A program made the position numbers and the translations under genes. A DNA stretch of 20,861 nt from contig CAADSM010000104.1 in the NCBI GenBank assembly GCA_900751785.1, forward strand, positions 1-20,861, written 5' to 3'. Source of the DNA: Lachnospiraceae bacterium (GTDB taxonomy: Bacteria; Bacillota; Clostridia; Lachnospirales; Lachnospiraceae). Each line of letters opens with the position of its first letter. Position 1 is the first letter of the stretch. The notes beneath the pieces are model-generated. The model saw only the letters and a program-made list of their open reading frames with translations. It searched no databases and was not told the DNA's origin. Shown here in pieces: positions 1-6,348 of this stretch.

Positions 1-49
1 AAAAGGGAGGTCAATGCTCTTTTTATTTGCAAACCTGCGAAAAATCAAG

Positions 50-98
50 GTAAAACGTAACTTTTACAACAAAAAACGAAGGTAGTTTTGACACTACC
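50..98. promoter_or_regulatory. Two inverted repeats upstream of the RibD-domain gene
   Basis: Two 6-6-6 inverted repeats lie between the window edge and the first gene. GTAAAA (50-55) pairs with TTTTAC (62-67), and GGTAGT (81-86) pairs with ACTACC (93-98). Their left ends are 31 bp apart, about three helical turns, which would suit paired operator sites. The second also could form a 6-bp RNA hairpin 11 nt before the ribosome site. I could not place a convincing promoter here, so an operator role is inference. Confidence 0.3.
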
Positions 99-122
99 AC
101 TTAACGATCGGAGGTAAAAAGA

Positions 123-845
123 ATGAAACGACCTTATGTAATCTGTCATATCTTAAGCTCCCTGGATGGGAAGATCAACGGTCCCTTTATGGGAACAGGA
201 TCCGCCGCCGGACTCGCCGGAACCTACGCCTCTCTCCGCAGCGGCATGAACGCGGATGCATGGCTGTACGGAACAGCGACCACAAAAGAATTTACAGATC
301 ACGTCCGTCCCGTTCTCGAAGATGGAAGCTCTGTCCCGGACGGTGACTTTGTCGCAGACGACCAGGCAGAACTGTATTACGTCTCTGTAGATACAGAAGG
401 GGAGATCGGATGGGAGTCCGGCACATTTGCGAACAGAGGCAGGACATCCGCCCATGTGATCGAAGTCCTCACCGACTCAACCTCCGCTTCCTACAAAGCC
501 TATCTTCGGAAGCGGGGCGTATCCTATATCCTCGCCGGCAGAGACAGCCTTGACTGCCGCCTGGCTGCAGAGAAACTATACAAGCTTTTCCATATCAAGA
601 AGCTCCTCATCTGCGGAGGCGGCGTCGTAAACTGGAGCTTCCTGCAGGCAGGCGTGATCGACGAGCTCAGTCTTCTGCTGGCACCGGTGACAGACGGCAG
701 CAGAGGTTCAGCCTCACTGTTCACACAGCTTTCCTCTCTCAATGAAGGAAGCCCGGTAGAATTTACCCTGAAAACAGTGGAAAAGGCAGGAGACAACGGG
801 GTATATCTGAATTATCTGGCGGAGAATGCCGAGAACGGCCAGTAA
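123..845 (+). CDS. RibD C-terminal-domain (dihydrofolate reductase-like) reductase
   Basis: A 240-residue cytoplasmic protein matching the stand-alone RibD_C/dihydrofolate-reductase fold family, which reduces pyrimidine-type or related substrates with NADPH. Seen: the N-terminal strand plus SLDGKI motif (about residues 13-18), and a nucleotide-binding GGGVVNWSFL segment (about 165-174) followed by the family's VIDELSLLLAPV-type strand near residues 177-188. It lacks the N-terminal deaminase domain of full RibD and has no riboflavin genes beside it, so a role in riboflavin synthesis is not supported; the real substrate is unknown. The ATG at 123 is preceded by GGAGG (110-114) with an 8-nt spacer, which fixes the start. 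Downstream is the toxin module, so the gene appears monocistronic. Family assignment is good; function is open. Confidence 0.85.
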   Translation: MKRPYVICHILSSLDGKINGPFMGTGSAAGLAGTYASLRSGMNADAWLYGTATTKEFTDHVRPVLEDGSSVPDGDFVADDQAELYYVSVDTEGEIGWESGTFANRGRTSAHVIEVLTDSTSASYKAYLRKRGVSYILAGRDSLDCRLAAEKLYKLFHIKKLLICGGGVVNWSFLQAGVIDELSLLLAPVTDGSRGSASLFTQLSSLNEGSPVEFTLKTVEKAGDNGVYLNYLAENAENGQ

Positions 846-883
846 GCCTTATACAAAACCGGGTGATTTAAATATCAAACTTC

Positions 884-912
884 TTGAATCCTTAGAAGCC
901 ATATGCTATATT
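884..912 (+). promoter_or_regulatory. Predicted promoter of the antisense (antitoxin) RNA
   Basis: A -35 TTGAAT (884-889), a 17-bp spacer and a -10 TATATT (907-912) form a near-consensus sigma-A promoter pointing into the 3' end of the toxin gene. The predicted transcript start is about 919. No protein-coding gene follows, so a small RNA is the natural product. Confidence 0.55.
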
Positions 913-924
913 ATGAATAGAAAA

Positions 925-949
925 GGGGAAACCAAAAGCGGCTTACCCC
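925..949. repeat. Left copy of an inverted hairpin motif flanking the toxin gene
   Basis: On the plus strand this 25-nt segment starts GGGGAAACC and ends GCGGCTTACCCC. A closely related segment lies in opposite orientation at 1152-1180. Read on the minus strand, this copy is a GGGG/CCCC hairpin followed directly by TTTTC, so it could also end the toxin mRNA. Confidence 0.6.
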
Positions 950-977
950 AAAAAGTAATTGACTGTTACTTACAAAC

Positions 978-1006
978 AGCCGTCACTATTGGCAGTAGTG
1001 GCGGCT
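978..1006 (+). terminator. Stem-loop terminating the predicted antisense RNA
   Basis: The 11-bp stem 978-988/996-1006 has one G-U pair on the plus strand, a 7-nt loop, and a T-rich stretch from 1008. The TAG stop codon of the toxin (minus strand, 1007-1005) overlaps its right arm. Confidence 0.5.
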
Positions 1007-1097
1007 ATTTCTTTCCCTTGAAAATCTCATAGCAGAGACCAACAAGAGCGACAATGAAGAGCAACAACTGGATCAGATCCGAGTATGTAACGTTCAT
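1005..1097 (-). CDS. Small holin-like toxin, type I toxin-antitoxin family
   Basis: A 30-residue peptide. A short polar N-terminus (MNVTYSDL) is followed by one hydrophobic helix (about residues 9-23, QLLLFIVALVGLCYEIF-like) and a basic tail ending FKGKK. This plan matches the Clostridial 'putative holin-like toxin' peptides related to TxpA/BsrG, which insert in the membrane and are held off by an antisense RNA. The start at 1097 is chosen because AAAGGAGG (1107-1114) lies 9 nt upstream; the in-frame ATG at 1103 is only 3 nt from it. The stop codon lies within the terminator stem of the predicted antisense RNA. Family likeness is clear to me; toxicity is inferred. Confidence 0.7.
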   Translation of the reverse strand: MNVTYSDLIQLLLFIVALVGLCYEIFKGKK

Positions 1098-1105
1098 CGG
1101 CATCG

Positions 1106-1140
1106 CCCTCCTTTCTTTCGTCTGGAGGGTTCGCCCCTCC
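1106..1140 (-). promoter_or_regulatory. Switchable leader structure at the toxin ribosome site
   Basis: In the toxin mRNA, CCCTCC (plus coordinates 1124-1129) can pair with the upstream GGAGGG (1135-1140, 5-nt loop). It can equally pair with the GGAGGG that forms the ribosome site (1106-1111). The two pairings exclude each other: the first leaves the ribosome site open, the second hides it. Occluded ribosome sites are usual for type I toxin mRNAs. The pairing is visible by eye; the regulatory meaning is inferred. Confidence 0.45.
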
Positions 1141-1151
1141 GAAAGAATCAG

Positions 1152-1180
1152 AGGGTAAGCCGCCCGGCTTCGGTTTCCCT
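1152..1180. repeat. Right copy of the inverted hairpin motif
   Basis: Read on the minus strand this 29-nt segment starts AGGGAAACC and ends GCGGCTTACCCT, matching the 925-949 copy at both ends with a more GC-rich centre. It falls at the predicted 5' end of the toxin mRNA, so both convergent RNAs would begin with the same type of hairpin. Confidence 0.6.
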
Positions 1181-1186
1181 GCCCAT

Positions 1187-1215
1187 ATACTACCATAAGC
1201 ACAGACATCACACAA
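1187..1215 (-). promoter_or_regulatory. Possible toxin mRNA promoter
   Basis: On the minus strand, -35 TTGTGT (1210-1215), a 17-bp spacer and -10 TAGTAT (1187-1192) point at the toxin gene. The match is modest. The predicted start, about 1180, would make the 1152-1180 hairpin the very 5' end of the transcript. Confidence 0.35.
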
Positions 1216-1332
1216 CATCTCTTTCAATATCACCGGGAATCCTGGTAGTCTCTGATCCAGCAGATTAGCCGTGTTCAACAGTATGTTTGAGCATCTGTCA
1301 CGCACCTTTGCAAGCCAGATTCATCCTAATAG
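1216..1332. other. Stretch without recognised gene
   Basis: Nothing convincing was found between the toxin promoter and the leuS terminator. A minus-strand open frame starting with GTG at 1305 runs through this stretch and across the toxin region in a different frame; it has no ribosome site I can see. It may be a relic of a larger gene. Confidence 0.3.
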
Positions 1333-1371
1333 AAAAGCCGAGCACCCTCTTTTCAAGGGTTCTCGGCTTTT
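1333..1371 (-). terminator. Rho-independent terminator of leuS
   Basis: AAAAGCCGAG (1333-1342) pairs with CTCGGCTTTT (1362-1371), extended by an inner ACCCT/AGGGT stem. On the minus strand it is followed by a U-rich tract, and it begins 7 nt after the leuS stop. The flanking A and T runs make it potentially bidirectional, so it may also insulate from the plus strand. Confidence 0.85.
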
Positions 1372-1377
1372 ATCATC

Positions 1378-3810
1378 CTATTTCATCACAATATTTATGA
1401 TCTTCTTCGGAACATAGATTTCCTTGATCACATTTCCTGTCAGCTTATCCGCGATTGCTTCTTTTCCGGCAGCGATCGCCTCGTCCTTTGACGCCTCAGC
1501 GGAAATGCTGATGACAGCTTTCGTCTTCCCGTTGATCTGCACCGGAATCTCGATCTCGTCGTCTTTCATCTGGCTTTCATCGTATGTCGGCCATCCCGCC
1601 TTGAATACTGTCTCACCATGTCCAAGCTGCTCCCACATCTCTTCTGCAAAATGCGGTGCAAACGGAGAGATCAGCACTGCGATCGTCTCAAGAGTCTCCT
1701 TATCGATTCCGCCCTCTTTCTTCGCGACTTCGATAAATTTGTTATTGTATTCCATGAATCCGGAGATGACCGTATTCAGGCTGAAGCTCTCCAGACGGGT
1801 TGTGATATCATAGACCATTCTGTGTCGGAGCTTGATCATCTCTTTCGTCGCCTTAACATCCTTATCCTTGCTTTCCATGAGCAGGTTCCAGAGACGCTTC
1901 AGGAAACGGTTTACGCCGTCGATTCCGCGGTCATCCCACTCCGCATCCAGCTCCGGCGGTCCTACGAAGAGCTCGTACATTCTCAAAGAATCGCATCCGT
2001 AATCACGTACAAGATCATCCGGAGAAACCACATTTCCTTTGGATTTACTCATCTTGATGCCGTTCTTTCCGGTGATCATTCCCTGGTTGAACAGCTTCTG
2101 GAACGGCTCGTCGAAATCGATCACACCGATATCGCACAGGAATTTTGTATAGAATCTGGAATACAGAAGATGAAGCACCGCATGCTCCACACCGCCAATA
2201 TACATATCAACCGGAAGCATCTCATCTGCCTTCTCTCTGGAAACCAGCTCTTTATCGTTATGGTTATCTACATAGCGCAGGAAGTACCAGGATGAACCCG
2301 CCCACTGAGGCATGGTGTTGGTCTCTCTCTTTGACGGTTTTCCGCAGACCGGACACTTGCAGTTCACCCACTCGTCGATCGCGGCAAGCGGGGATTCTCC
2401 GGTTCCTGTCGGCTCGTAGGAGTCTACATCCGGCAGACGCAGCGGCAGCTCTTCCTCCGGTACCGGCACACATCCGCAGTCCGGACAGTGCACGATCGGG
2501 ATCGGCTCGCCCCAGTAGCGCTGACGTGAGAATACCCAGTCACGGAGCTTGTAGTTTACAGTCGCGCGTCCAAGTCCTCTCTCCTCGATAATATGCGGAG
2601 CTTCTTTCTTGAGCACAGCGGACTCCATTCCGTTCCACTCACCTGAGTTGATCATCGTTCCCGCCGCTTCTGTATAAGCCTCGGGCATATTTTCGATCTC
2701 TTTACCGTCTTTTGCGATAACCTGGATGATCGGAATATCGAATTTCTTCGCAAACTCAAAGTCACGGTCGTCATGGGCAGGAACGCACATGATCGCTCCC
2801 GTACCATAATCAGCCAGTACATAATCGGACAGCCAGATCGGAGTCTTCGCACCGTTCAGCGGATTGATCGCATAGCTTCCGGTAAACACTCCGGTCTTCT
2901 CCTTATCCTGCATACGGTCTACATTTGACTTCATAGAAGCCTCGTAAATGTATTTCTCCACAGCTTCCCTTGTCTCATCTGTCGCAAGAGAAGCAGCCAG
3001 CTTGTGCTCCGGAGCCAGGACCATGAAAGTTGCTCCGTAGAGCGTATCCGGTCTTGTCGTGTAGACGGTGATCTTCTCATTTCTTCCCTCGACCTGGAAA
3101 TCAACTTCTGCGCCGTAAGACTTGCCGATCCAGTCCGTCTGCATCTTCTTGACCTTCTCCGGCCAGTCAAGCTTGTCAAGGTCGTCTAACAGACGGTCCG
3201 CATATTTCGTGATGCGGAGCATCCACTGACGGAGATTCTTCTTCGTCACTTCTGCGCCGCAGCGCTCACATTTTCCATTTACGACTTCCTCATTTGCGAG
3301 ACCTGTCTTACAGGACGGACACCAGTTGATCGGGAACTCCTTCTCATATGCAAGACCTGCCTTGAACATTTTCACGAAAATCCACTGCGTCCACTTGTAG
3401 AAATTCGGATCTGTCGTATTGACTTCCATATCCCAATCGTAGAGCGCCGCGATATCGTTGATCTGCTTCTTAATATTTGCCACATTCTCCGCCGTGGATT
3501 TTGCCGGATGAACGCCCATCTTGATGGCATAATTCTCAGCCGGAAGACCGAATGCGTCCCAGCCCATCGGATGAATGATATAGTATCCCTGCTGCAGCTT
3601 ATAACGGCTCCACACGTCCGAGATCACATATCCTCTCCAATGTCCTACATGGAGGCCGTTTCCTGACGGATACGGGAACATATCCAGACAGTAGTATTTC
3701 TGCTTCTTATTCCCATTGTCATCCACCTTCGGATTGACCGGGTTCTCTTCCCATCTCTCACGCCATTTTTTTTCAATGGCTCTGTGGTTGTACACAATCT
3801 TTGTACCCAT
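1378..3810 (-). CDS. leuS: Leucyl-tRNA synthetase
   Basis: An 810-residue cytoplasmic class I aminoacyl-tRNA synthetase that joins leucine to tRNA-Leu using ATP. Seen in order: the HIGH-type motif HVGH (54-57); a Cys-x2-Cys pair (164/167) and a second (181/184) that probably bind zinc; the CP1 editing domain with TTRPDTLYGAT (251-261) and the AHDDRD segment (345-350), which removes wrongly attached amino acids; a second Cys-rich cluster (442-445, 484-489); KMSKS (586-590); and the anticodon-binding and C-terminal domains. Length is usual for bacterial LeuRS. The ATG at 3810 follows an AGAGAGG ribosome site. A T-box leader lies upstream and a terminator just downstream, so the gene is a single-gene unit controlled by tRNA-Leu charging. 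Confidence 0.98.
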   Translation of the reverse strand: MGTKIVYNHRAIEKKWRERWEENPVNPKVDDNGNKKQKYYCLDMFPYPSGNGLHVGHWRGYVISDVWSRYKLQQGYYIIHPMGWDAFGLPAENYAIKMGVHPAKSTAENVANIKKQINDIAALYDWDMEVNTTDPNFYKWTQWIFVKMFKAGLAYEKEFPINWCPSCKTGLANEEVVNGKCERCGAEVTKKNLRQWMLRITKYADRLLDDLDKLDWPEKVKKMQTDWIGKSYGAEVDFQVEGRNEKITVYTTRPDTLYGATFMVLAPEHKLAASLATDETREAVEKYIYEASMKSNVDRMQDKEKTGVFTGSYAINPLNGAKTPIWLSDYVLADYGTGAIMCVPAHDDRDFEFAKKFDIPIIQVIAKDGKEIENMPEAYTEAAGTMINSGEWNGMESAVLKKEAPHIIEERGLGRATVNYKLRDWVFSRQRYWGEPIPIVHCPDCGCVPVPEEELPLRLPDVDSYEPTGTGESPLAAIDEWVNCKCPVCGKPSKRETNTMPQWAGSSWYFLRYVDNHNDKELVSREKADEMLPVDMYIGGVEHAVLHLLYSRFYTKFLCDIGVIDFDEPFQKLFNQGMITGKNGIKMSKSKGNVVSPDDLVRDYGCDSLRMYELFVGPPELDAEWDDRGIDGVNRFLKRLWNLLMESKDKDVKATKEMIKLRHRMVYDITTRLESFSLNTVISGFMEYNNKFIEVAKKEGGIDKETLETIAVLISPFAPHFAEEMWEQLGHGETVFKAGWPTYDESQMKDDEIEIPVQINGKTKAVISISAEASKDEAIAAGKEAIADKLTGNVIKEIYVPKKIINIVMK

Positions 3811-3883
3811 GTGATGATTCCTCTCTTTCTTTCATACAGAAAACATGCCGCCGGCAGTTTTTCTGCATACTGTAGTATAAAGA

Positions 3884-3920
3884 AAGCCTTTTCTTCTCAG
3901 ATCAAGAGACGAAAAGGCTT
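3884..3920 (-). terminator. T-box leader terminator hairpin (attenuator)
   Basis: AAGCCTTTTC (3884-3893) pairs with GAAAAGGCTT (3911-3920). On the minus strand it is followed by TTCTTTATA, a U-rich tail. It sits directly after the T-box core, in the usual place for the terminator that uncharged tRNA prevents from forming. Confidence 0.85.
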
Positions 3921-4214
3921 CATTCCGTGGTACCACTCTTATTCACCTGCTCTTTACGGCCGGCAGGACACTTGCTCCTCCCTGCTCCGTATCGGACAGA
4001 TGCACTCATTCATTCTGTAACGGGAATACCCGCTCCTGCTTACCCGGCTCTGCACCCGCTGAGTCACTCTCATCCCATGCAAGGCATCATCTTACTTATT
4101 CAGCAGAAGGACTCCGAGGCCAGTTCAGGATTTACGCTGCTGCCTCACACCCGCCGGCAGCTCTCTGAAAACGATACGTCCCTAATATTCCTCTTCTTCG
4201 TCTTTGCAATATAC
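3884..4214 (-). promoter_or_regulatory. T-box leader of leuS, specifier CUC (Leu)
   Basis: A tRNA-sensing leader of about 330 nt between the leuS promoter and its start codon. The T-box core is at 3925-3940 (minus strand AAGAGTGGTACCACGG). It contains a UGGU that can pair with the ACCA end of an uncharged tRNA whose discriminator base is A, as in tRNA-Leu. Stem I occupies roughly 4070-4210 and has the typical AGAGAG and GAAC...GGAGU elements. In its specifier bulge the codon CUC (4116-4118) reads leucine, which agrees with the downstream gene. Uncharged tRNA-Leu should stabilise the antiterminator and let leuS be transcribed. Confidence 0.92.
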
Positions 4215-4220
4215 TCATTT

Positions 4221-4249
4221 ATTATATGAAGTACGTTAAAATAAGTCAA
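4221..4249 (-). promoter_or_regulatory. leuS promoter
   Basis: On the minus strand, -35 TTGACT (4244-4249), a 17-bp spacer and a perfect -10 TATAAT (4221-4226). The predicted start is about 4214, at the beginning of T-box stem I. This is among the strongest promoters in the window. Confidence 0.85.
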
Positions 4250-4293
4250 GAGGGAAATTGCCGTGATCGCTTATGAACTTTCTGCATATTCTA

Positions 4294-5388
4294 TCAGACT
4301 TGTTCAGCCAGTCTCCTTTTCAGCTTTTCAATCTCCTTTTCTTTCTCCGCAAGGTCAGCTTCTCTCCGGCTGACCAAATCCCGCTGCTTTTCCAGCTCAC
4401 TTTTCTGGGTATCGATCAAACTTTTTTGTCTGTTTAAGCTTTCTTTCTGTGCGTCAATCACATTCTGCCGCCTATTTAGGTCCTCCTTCTGTGCGTCGAT
4501 CACATCCTGCATCTCATCGATCATATACTGCACTGTATTCCGGTCCAGCTCCTGCAATTCCTTGGAAAACATCCCCATCACCTTCTCCGTATTTCGGCAC
4601 AGCTGATAGATTTCCTCATAATACTTCTTGAACTGCGGATATTCCCTGATCAGCTTTACGATCATCTCCGGCTCGTCTACACTGAGAAAGGTCAGCCATG
4701 CATCCAGCTTGTCTTTAATACCCTTATTGTGCAGAATCCCACGGAAATTGTCAAGCGGCAGGAAGACAAATTCCTGCAACAAGTCAATCTCAAGTCCAGT
4801 ATCCGCCTTCTGCAAAGAACGGTGGATAAAGTGCTCCGGAAATTGATGAAACTCTGCCGGACTGTGTTCATAAAATATGATCGTATAAACCTTCTTAATG
4901 TCCCGATAGCTGAAAGTCTTGCCTTTCTCTCCTTTGATCCTCTTATACTGCCTGAGCAGCAGGTCTGCAGAATAGCATGCCGCTCTCTGTCCGGGGAATT
5001 TATACCCAAGCTTCTGGACCTCCACATTTGCGATACTGTGATCCTCCAGCTCGATCACAATATCCATGATGACCAGTGAGTTCTCATCTGCAATTCTTGA
5101 AGAATCGTTCGGCAGAACTTTCAAGATCCTGATCTTCTGACCAAGAATCAGGGAGAGCAGTTCTTCCAGCCGTTCCGGCGCTGAATCCGGATCCATGATC
5201 TCTTTGAAAAAAGAATCATACAGGATCTTAACTCCTTTTACTCCGGTGCAGAACTTTATAAATTCCTTCTGCTGTTCTTCATTCCACCTCTGCCAGATAC
5301 ATCGCAGTCTTTCATTTTCCGAGATTTCTCCGAGAATTTCCTTTCTCGTCCGAATCATGGAAAAATGCTGCTGAAGCACATTTGCCAT
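4294..5388 (-). CDS. Rpn/PD-(D/E)XK nuclease-family (transposase-like) protein with coiled-coil tail
   Basis: A 364-residue protein of the Rpn/PDDEXK_2 family ('recombination-promoting nuclease/putative transposase'). Seen: the family start around YDSFFKEIMDP; a nuclease core with Asp in IMDIVIEL followed by the ExQ motif in VEVQ and the usual FPGQRAACYSADLL helix; and a conserved FLPLDNF-type stretch. From about residue 296 to the end it is a charged coiled coil of 14-residue repeats (VIDAQKE / VIDAQKE / LIDTQKS and two weaker units). The start at 5388 is chosen over the upstream GTG (5418) and ATG (5394) because AAAGGAGG (5397-5404) lies 8 nt before it. No inverted ends or target duplications mark it as a mobile element. 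Family relatives cut DNA and promote recombination; activity here is unproven, though the core residues appear intact. Confidence 0.85.
   Translation of the reverse strand: MANVLQQHFSMIRTRKEILGEISENERLRCIWQRWNEEQQKEFIKFCTGVKGVKILYDSFFKEIMDPDSAPERLEELLSLILGQKIRILKVLPNDSSRIADENSLVIMDIVIELEDHSIANVEVQKLGYKFPGQRAACYSADLLLRQYKRIKGEKGKTFSYRDIKKVYTIIFYEHSPAEFHQFPEHFIHRSLQKADTGLEIDLLQEFVFLPLDNFRGILHNKGIKDKLDAWLTFLSVDEPEMIVKLIREYPQFKKYYEEIYQLCRNTEKVMGMFSKELQELDRNTVQYMIDEMQDVIDAQKEDLNRRQNVIDAQKESLNRQKSLIDTQKSELEKQRDLVSRREADLAEKEKEIEKLKRRLAEQV
4378..4503 (-). repeat. Tandem 42-bp coding repeats in the Rpn-family gene
   Basis: Three consecutive 42-bp units encode the 14-residue blocks VIDAQKEDLNRRQN, VIDAQKESLNRQKS and LIDTQKSELEKQRD. 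The first two are also close at the DNA level (shared TTCTGTGCGTC on the plus strand). Loss or gain of a unit would keep the frame and change the coiled-coil length by exactly two heptads. Confidence 0.7.
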
Positions 5389-5674
5389 ACGCATATCCTC
5401 CTTTGTGCTTTCGGACACCAGAAATATCCGATGCCGTTTTCTGTTTTCTTTGTTCCATTCATCATCGGGTAAGTGCTTTGAAGAAAAGCTCCGAAAATGA
5501 GAAGCCTTGCGGCTGTGATAACAAGTGCCGGATCCGGATGCCTGCCGGACGCTGCACAGGCGGCAAAAACCCCGCCGATATCGTGATTTCAGGATATCAT
5601 AATCAGGAAAGAATTACAATTATAAAAAATATAAGGTCATAAAATATAAAGCAATGCGTTGGTCTGACAAAATA
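5389..5674. other. Long leader and intergenic stretch upstream of the Rpn-family gene
   Basis: No gene was recognised. A possible minus-strand promoter for the Rpn-family gene is TTGCTT (5649-5654), 17 bp, TATTTT (5626-5631), in a very AT-rich patch. It would give a leader of about 230 nt. The leader contains GC-rich palindromic patches near 5530-5580 but no riboswitch or T-box I can name. Confidence 0.3.
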
Positions 5675-5719
5675 AGACCTCCCATTCAGACAGCTCTATA
5701 TCGCCTAAATGAGAGGTCT
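5675..5719 (-). terminator. Probable terminator of nrdD-nrdG
   Basis: Arms 5675-5686 and 5708-5719 pair (AGACCTC and CATT blocks with one mismatch). On the minus strand the hairpin is followed by TATTTTG. It lies about 77 nt after the nrdG stop codon and upstream of the Rpn-family gene's likely promoter. Confidence 0.6.
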
Positions 5720-5795
5720 CATCCACATTTTAAGTCAGATAATTTTTCTATTTTGCTATAGTAAAATGTAATTTATCGCAGCCCGGTCTCCCTTC

Positions 5796-6338
5796 TCAGG
5801 ACACCCCTCTTTTAATCTTCGGCTCCCACAGCACAACGCTCCCTGCCTTCAGACTCTTCTTCACATCGATCAGCCTCTGGTTAGAGGATCCGCGGAACAC
5901 CAGCGTGATATCCTTGAGGCTCTCCACGAACCTGCCGTCCACAAGCACATCCAGCATGGACAGCATCTCGTCCGTGTACCCGCATCTGGCCCGGCTCTCG
6001 CCGAGCAGCTCTCTGTCAAAGAGATAACCGCTGTAGCACCAGATATCCTTCTGCGGGTAACGCTCCCTCACCTTTCTCAGAAGACGCACCAGCACCTCCT
6101 GATTCTGCGGCTCAAAAGGTTCCCCTCCGAGAAGTGAGAGTCCGTTGATGTATCCCGGCTCAAGAGCCTGCAGGATCTCTTCCTCTGTCGCCTCCGTATA
6201 CTCCTTTCCGTAGCAAAAATCCCATGTATCCTCGTTGAAGCATCCCGGACAGTGATGGGTACAGCCGGAAACGAAGAGGGAGACTCTCACTCCCTCTCCG
6301 TTTGCAATATCACATTTTTTTAATTCACCGTAATACAT
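5796..6338 (-). CDS. nrdG: Anaerobic ribonucleotide reductase activating protein
   Basis: A 180-residue radical-SAM activase. It uses a [4Fe-4S] cluster and S-adenosylmethionine to place the glycyl radical on NrdD. Seen: the cluster motif Cys26-x3-Cys30-x2-Cys33 in SGCTHHCPGC, the glycine-rich LSLLGGEPFEP motif (about 68-78) that contacts SAM, and a length usual for the family. Only 10 nt separate it from the nrdD stop codon. Its purine-rich ribosome site (6341-6348) lies in that gap, so the two are surely co-transcribed and probably translationally coupled. The product works in the cytoplasm and is oxygen-sensitive, in keeping with an anaerobe. Confidence 0.96.
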   Translation of the reverse strand: MYYGELKKCDIANGEGVRVSLFVSGCTHHCPGCFNEDTWDFCYGKEYTEATEEEILQALEPGYINGLSLLGGEPFEPQNQEVLVRLLRKVRERYPQKDIWCYSGYLFDRELLGESRARCGYTDEMLSMLDVLVDGRFVESLKDITLVFRGSSNQRLIDVKKSLKAGSVVLWEPKIKRGVS

Positions 6339-6348
6339 ATCTCTTCCC

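Larger units (their letters stand above)
919..1017 (+). ncRNA. Predicted antisense antitoxin RNA of a type I module
   Basis: A roughly 100-nt RNA is inferred from the promoter at 884-912 and a terminator-like stem at 978-1006. That stem has 11 base pairs with one G-U and a 7-nt loop, followed by a U-rich tail (ATTTCTTT). The RNA would start with a hairpin built from GGGG (925-928) and CCCC (946-949), contain a small AGTAA/TTACT stem (954-958/966-970), and end inside the toxin's last codons. It converges with the toxin mRNA, as RatA does with txpA in Bacillus. No expression evidence is available, so its existence is an inference from layout. Confidence 0.45.

Noticed and set aside
826..1032. 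Plus-strand 68-codon open frame overlapping the end of the RibD-domain gene
   Set aside because: No ribosome site, and its codons run through the predicted antisense RNA promoter and terminator; unlikely to be translated.
1027..1305. Minus-strand 92-codon open frame starting with GTG and spanning the toxin gene in another frame
   Set aside because: No ribosome site and no recognisable family; the toxin frame inside it has a strong ribosome site and a known peptide pattern. A gene relic cannot be excluded.
4378..4503. CRISPR-like repeat array
   Set aside because: The 42-bp units are contiguous, in frame and code for coiled-coil heptads; there are no unique spacers.
4294..5388. Insertion sequence around the transposase-like Rpn-family gene
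   Set aside because: No terminal inverted repeats or target duplications were seen, and these proteins are usually resident genes despite the transposase label.
5416..5418. Upstream GTG as start of the Rpn-family gene
   Set aside because: The AAAGGAGG ribosome site lies inside that extension and points to the ATG at 5388.
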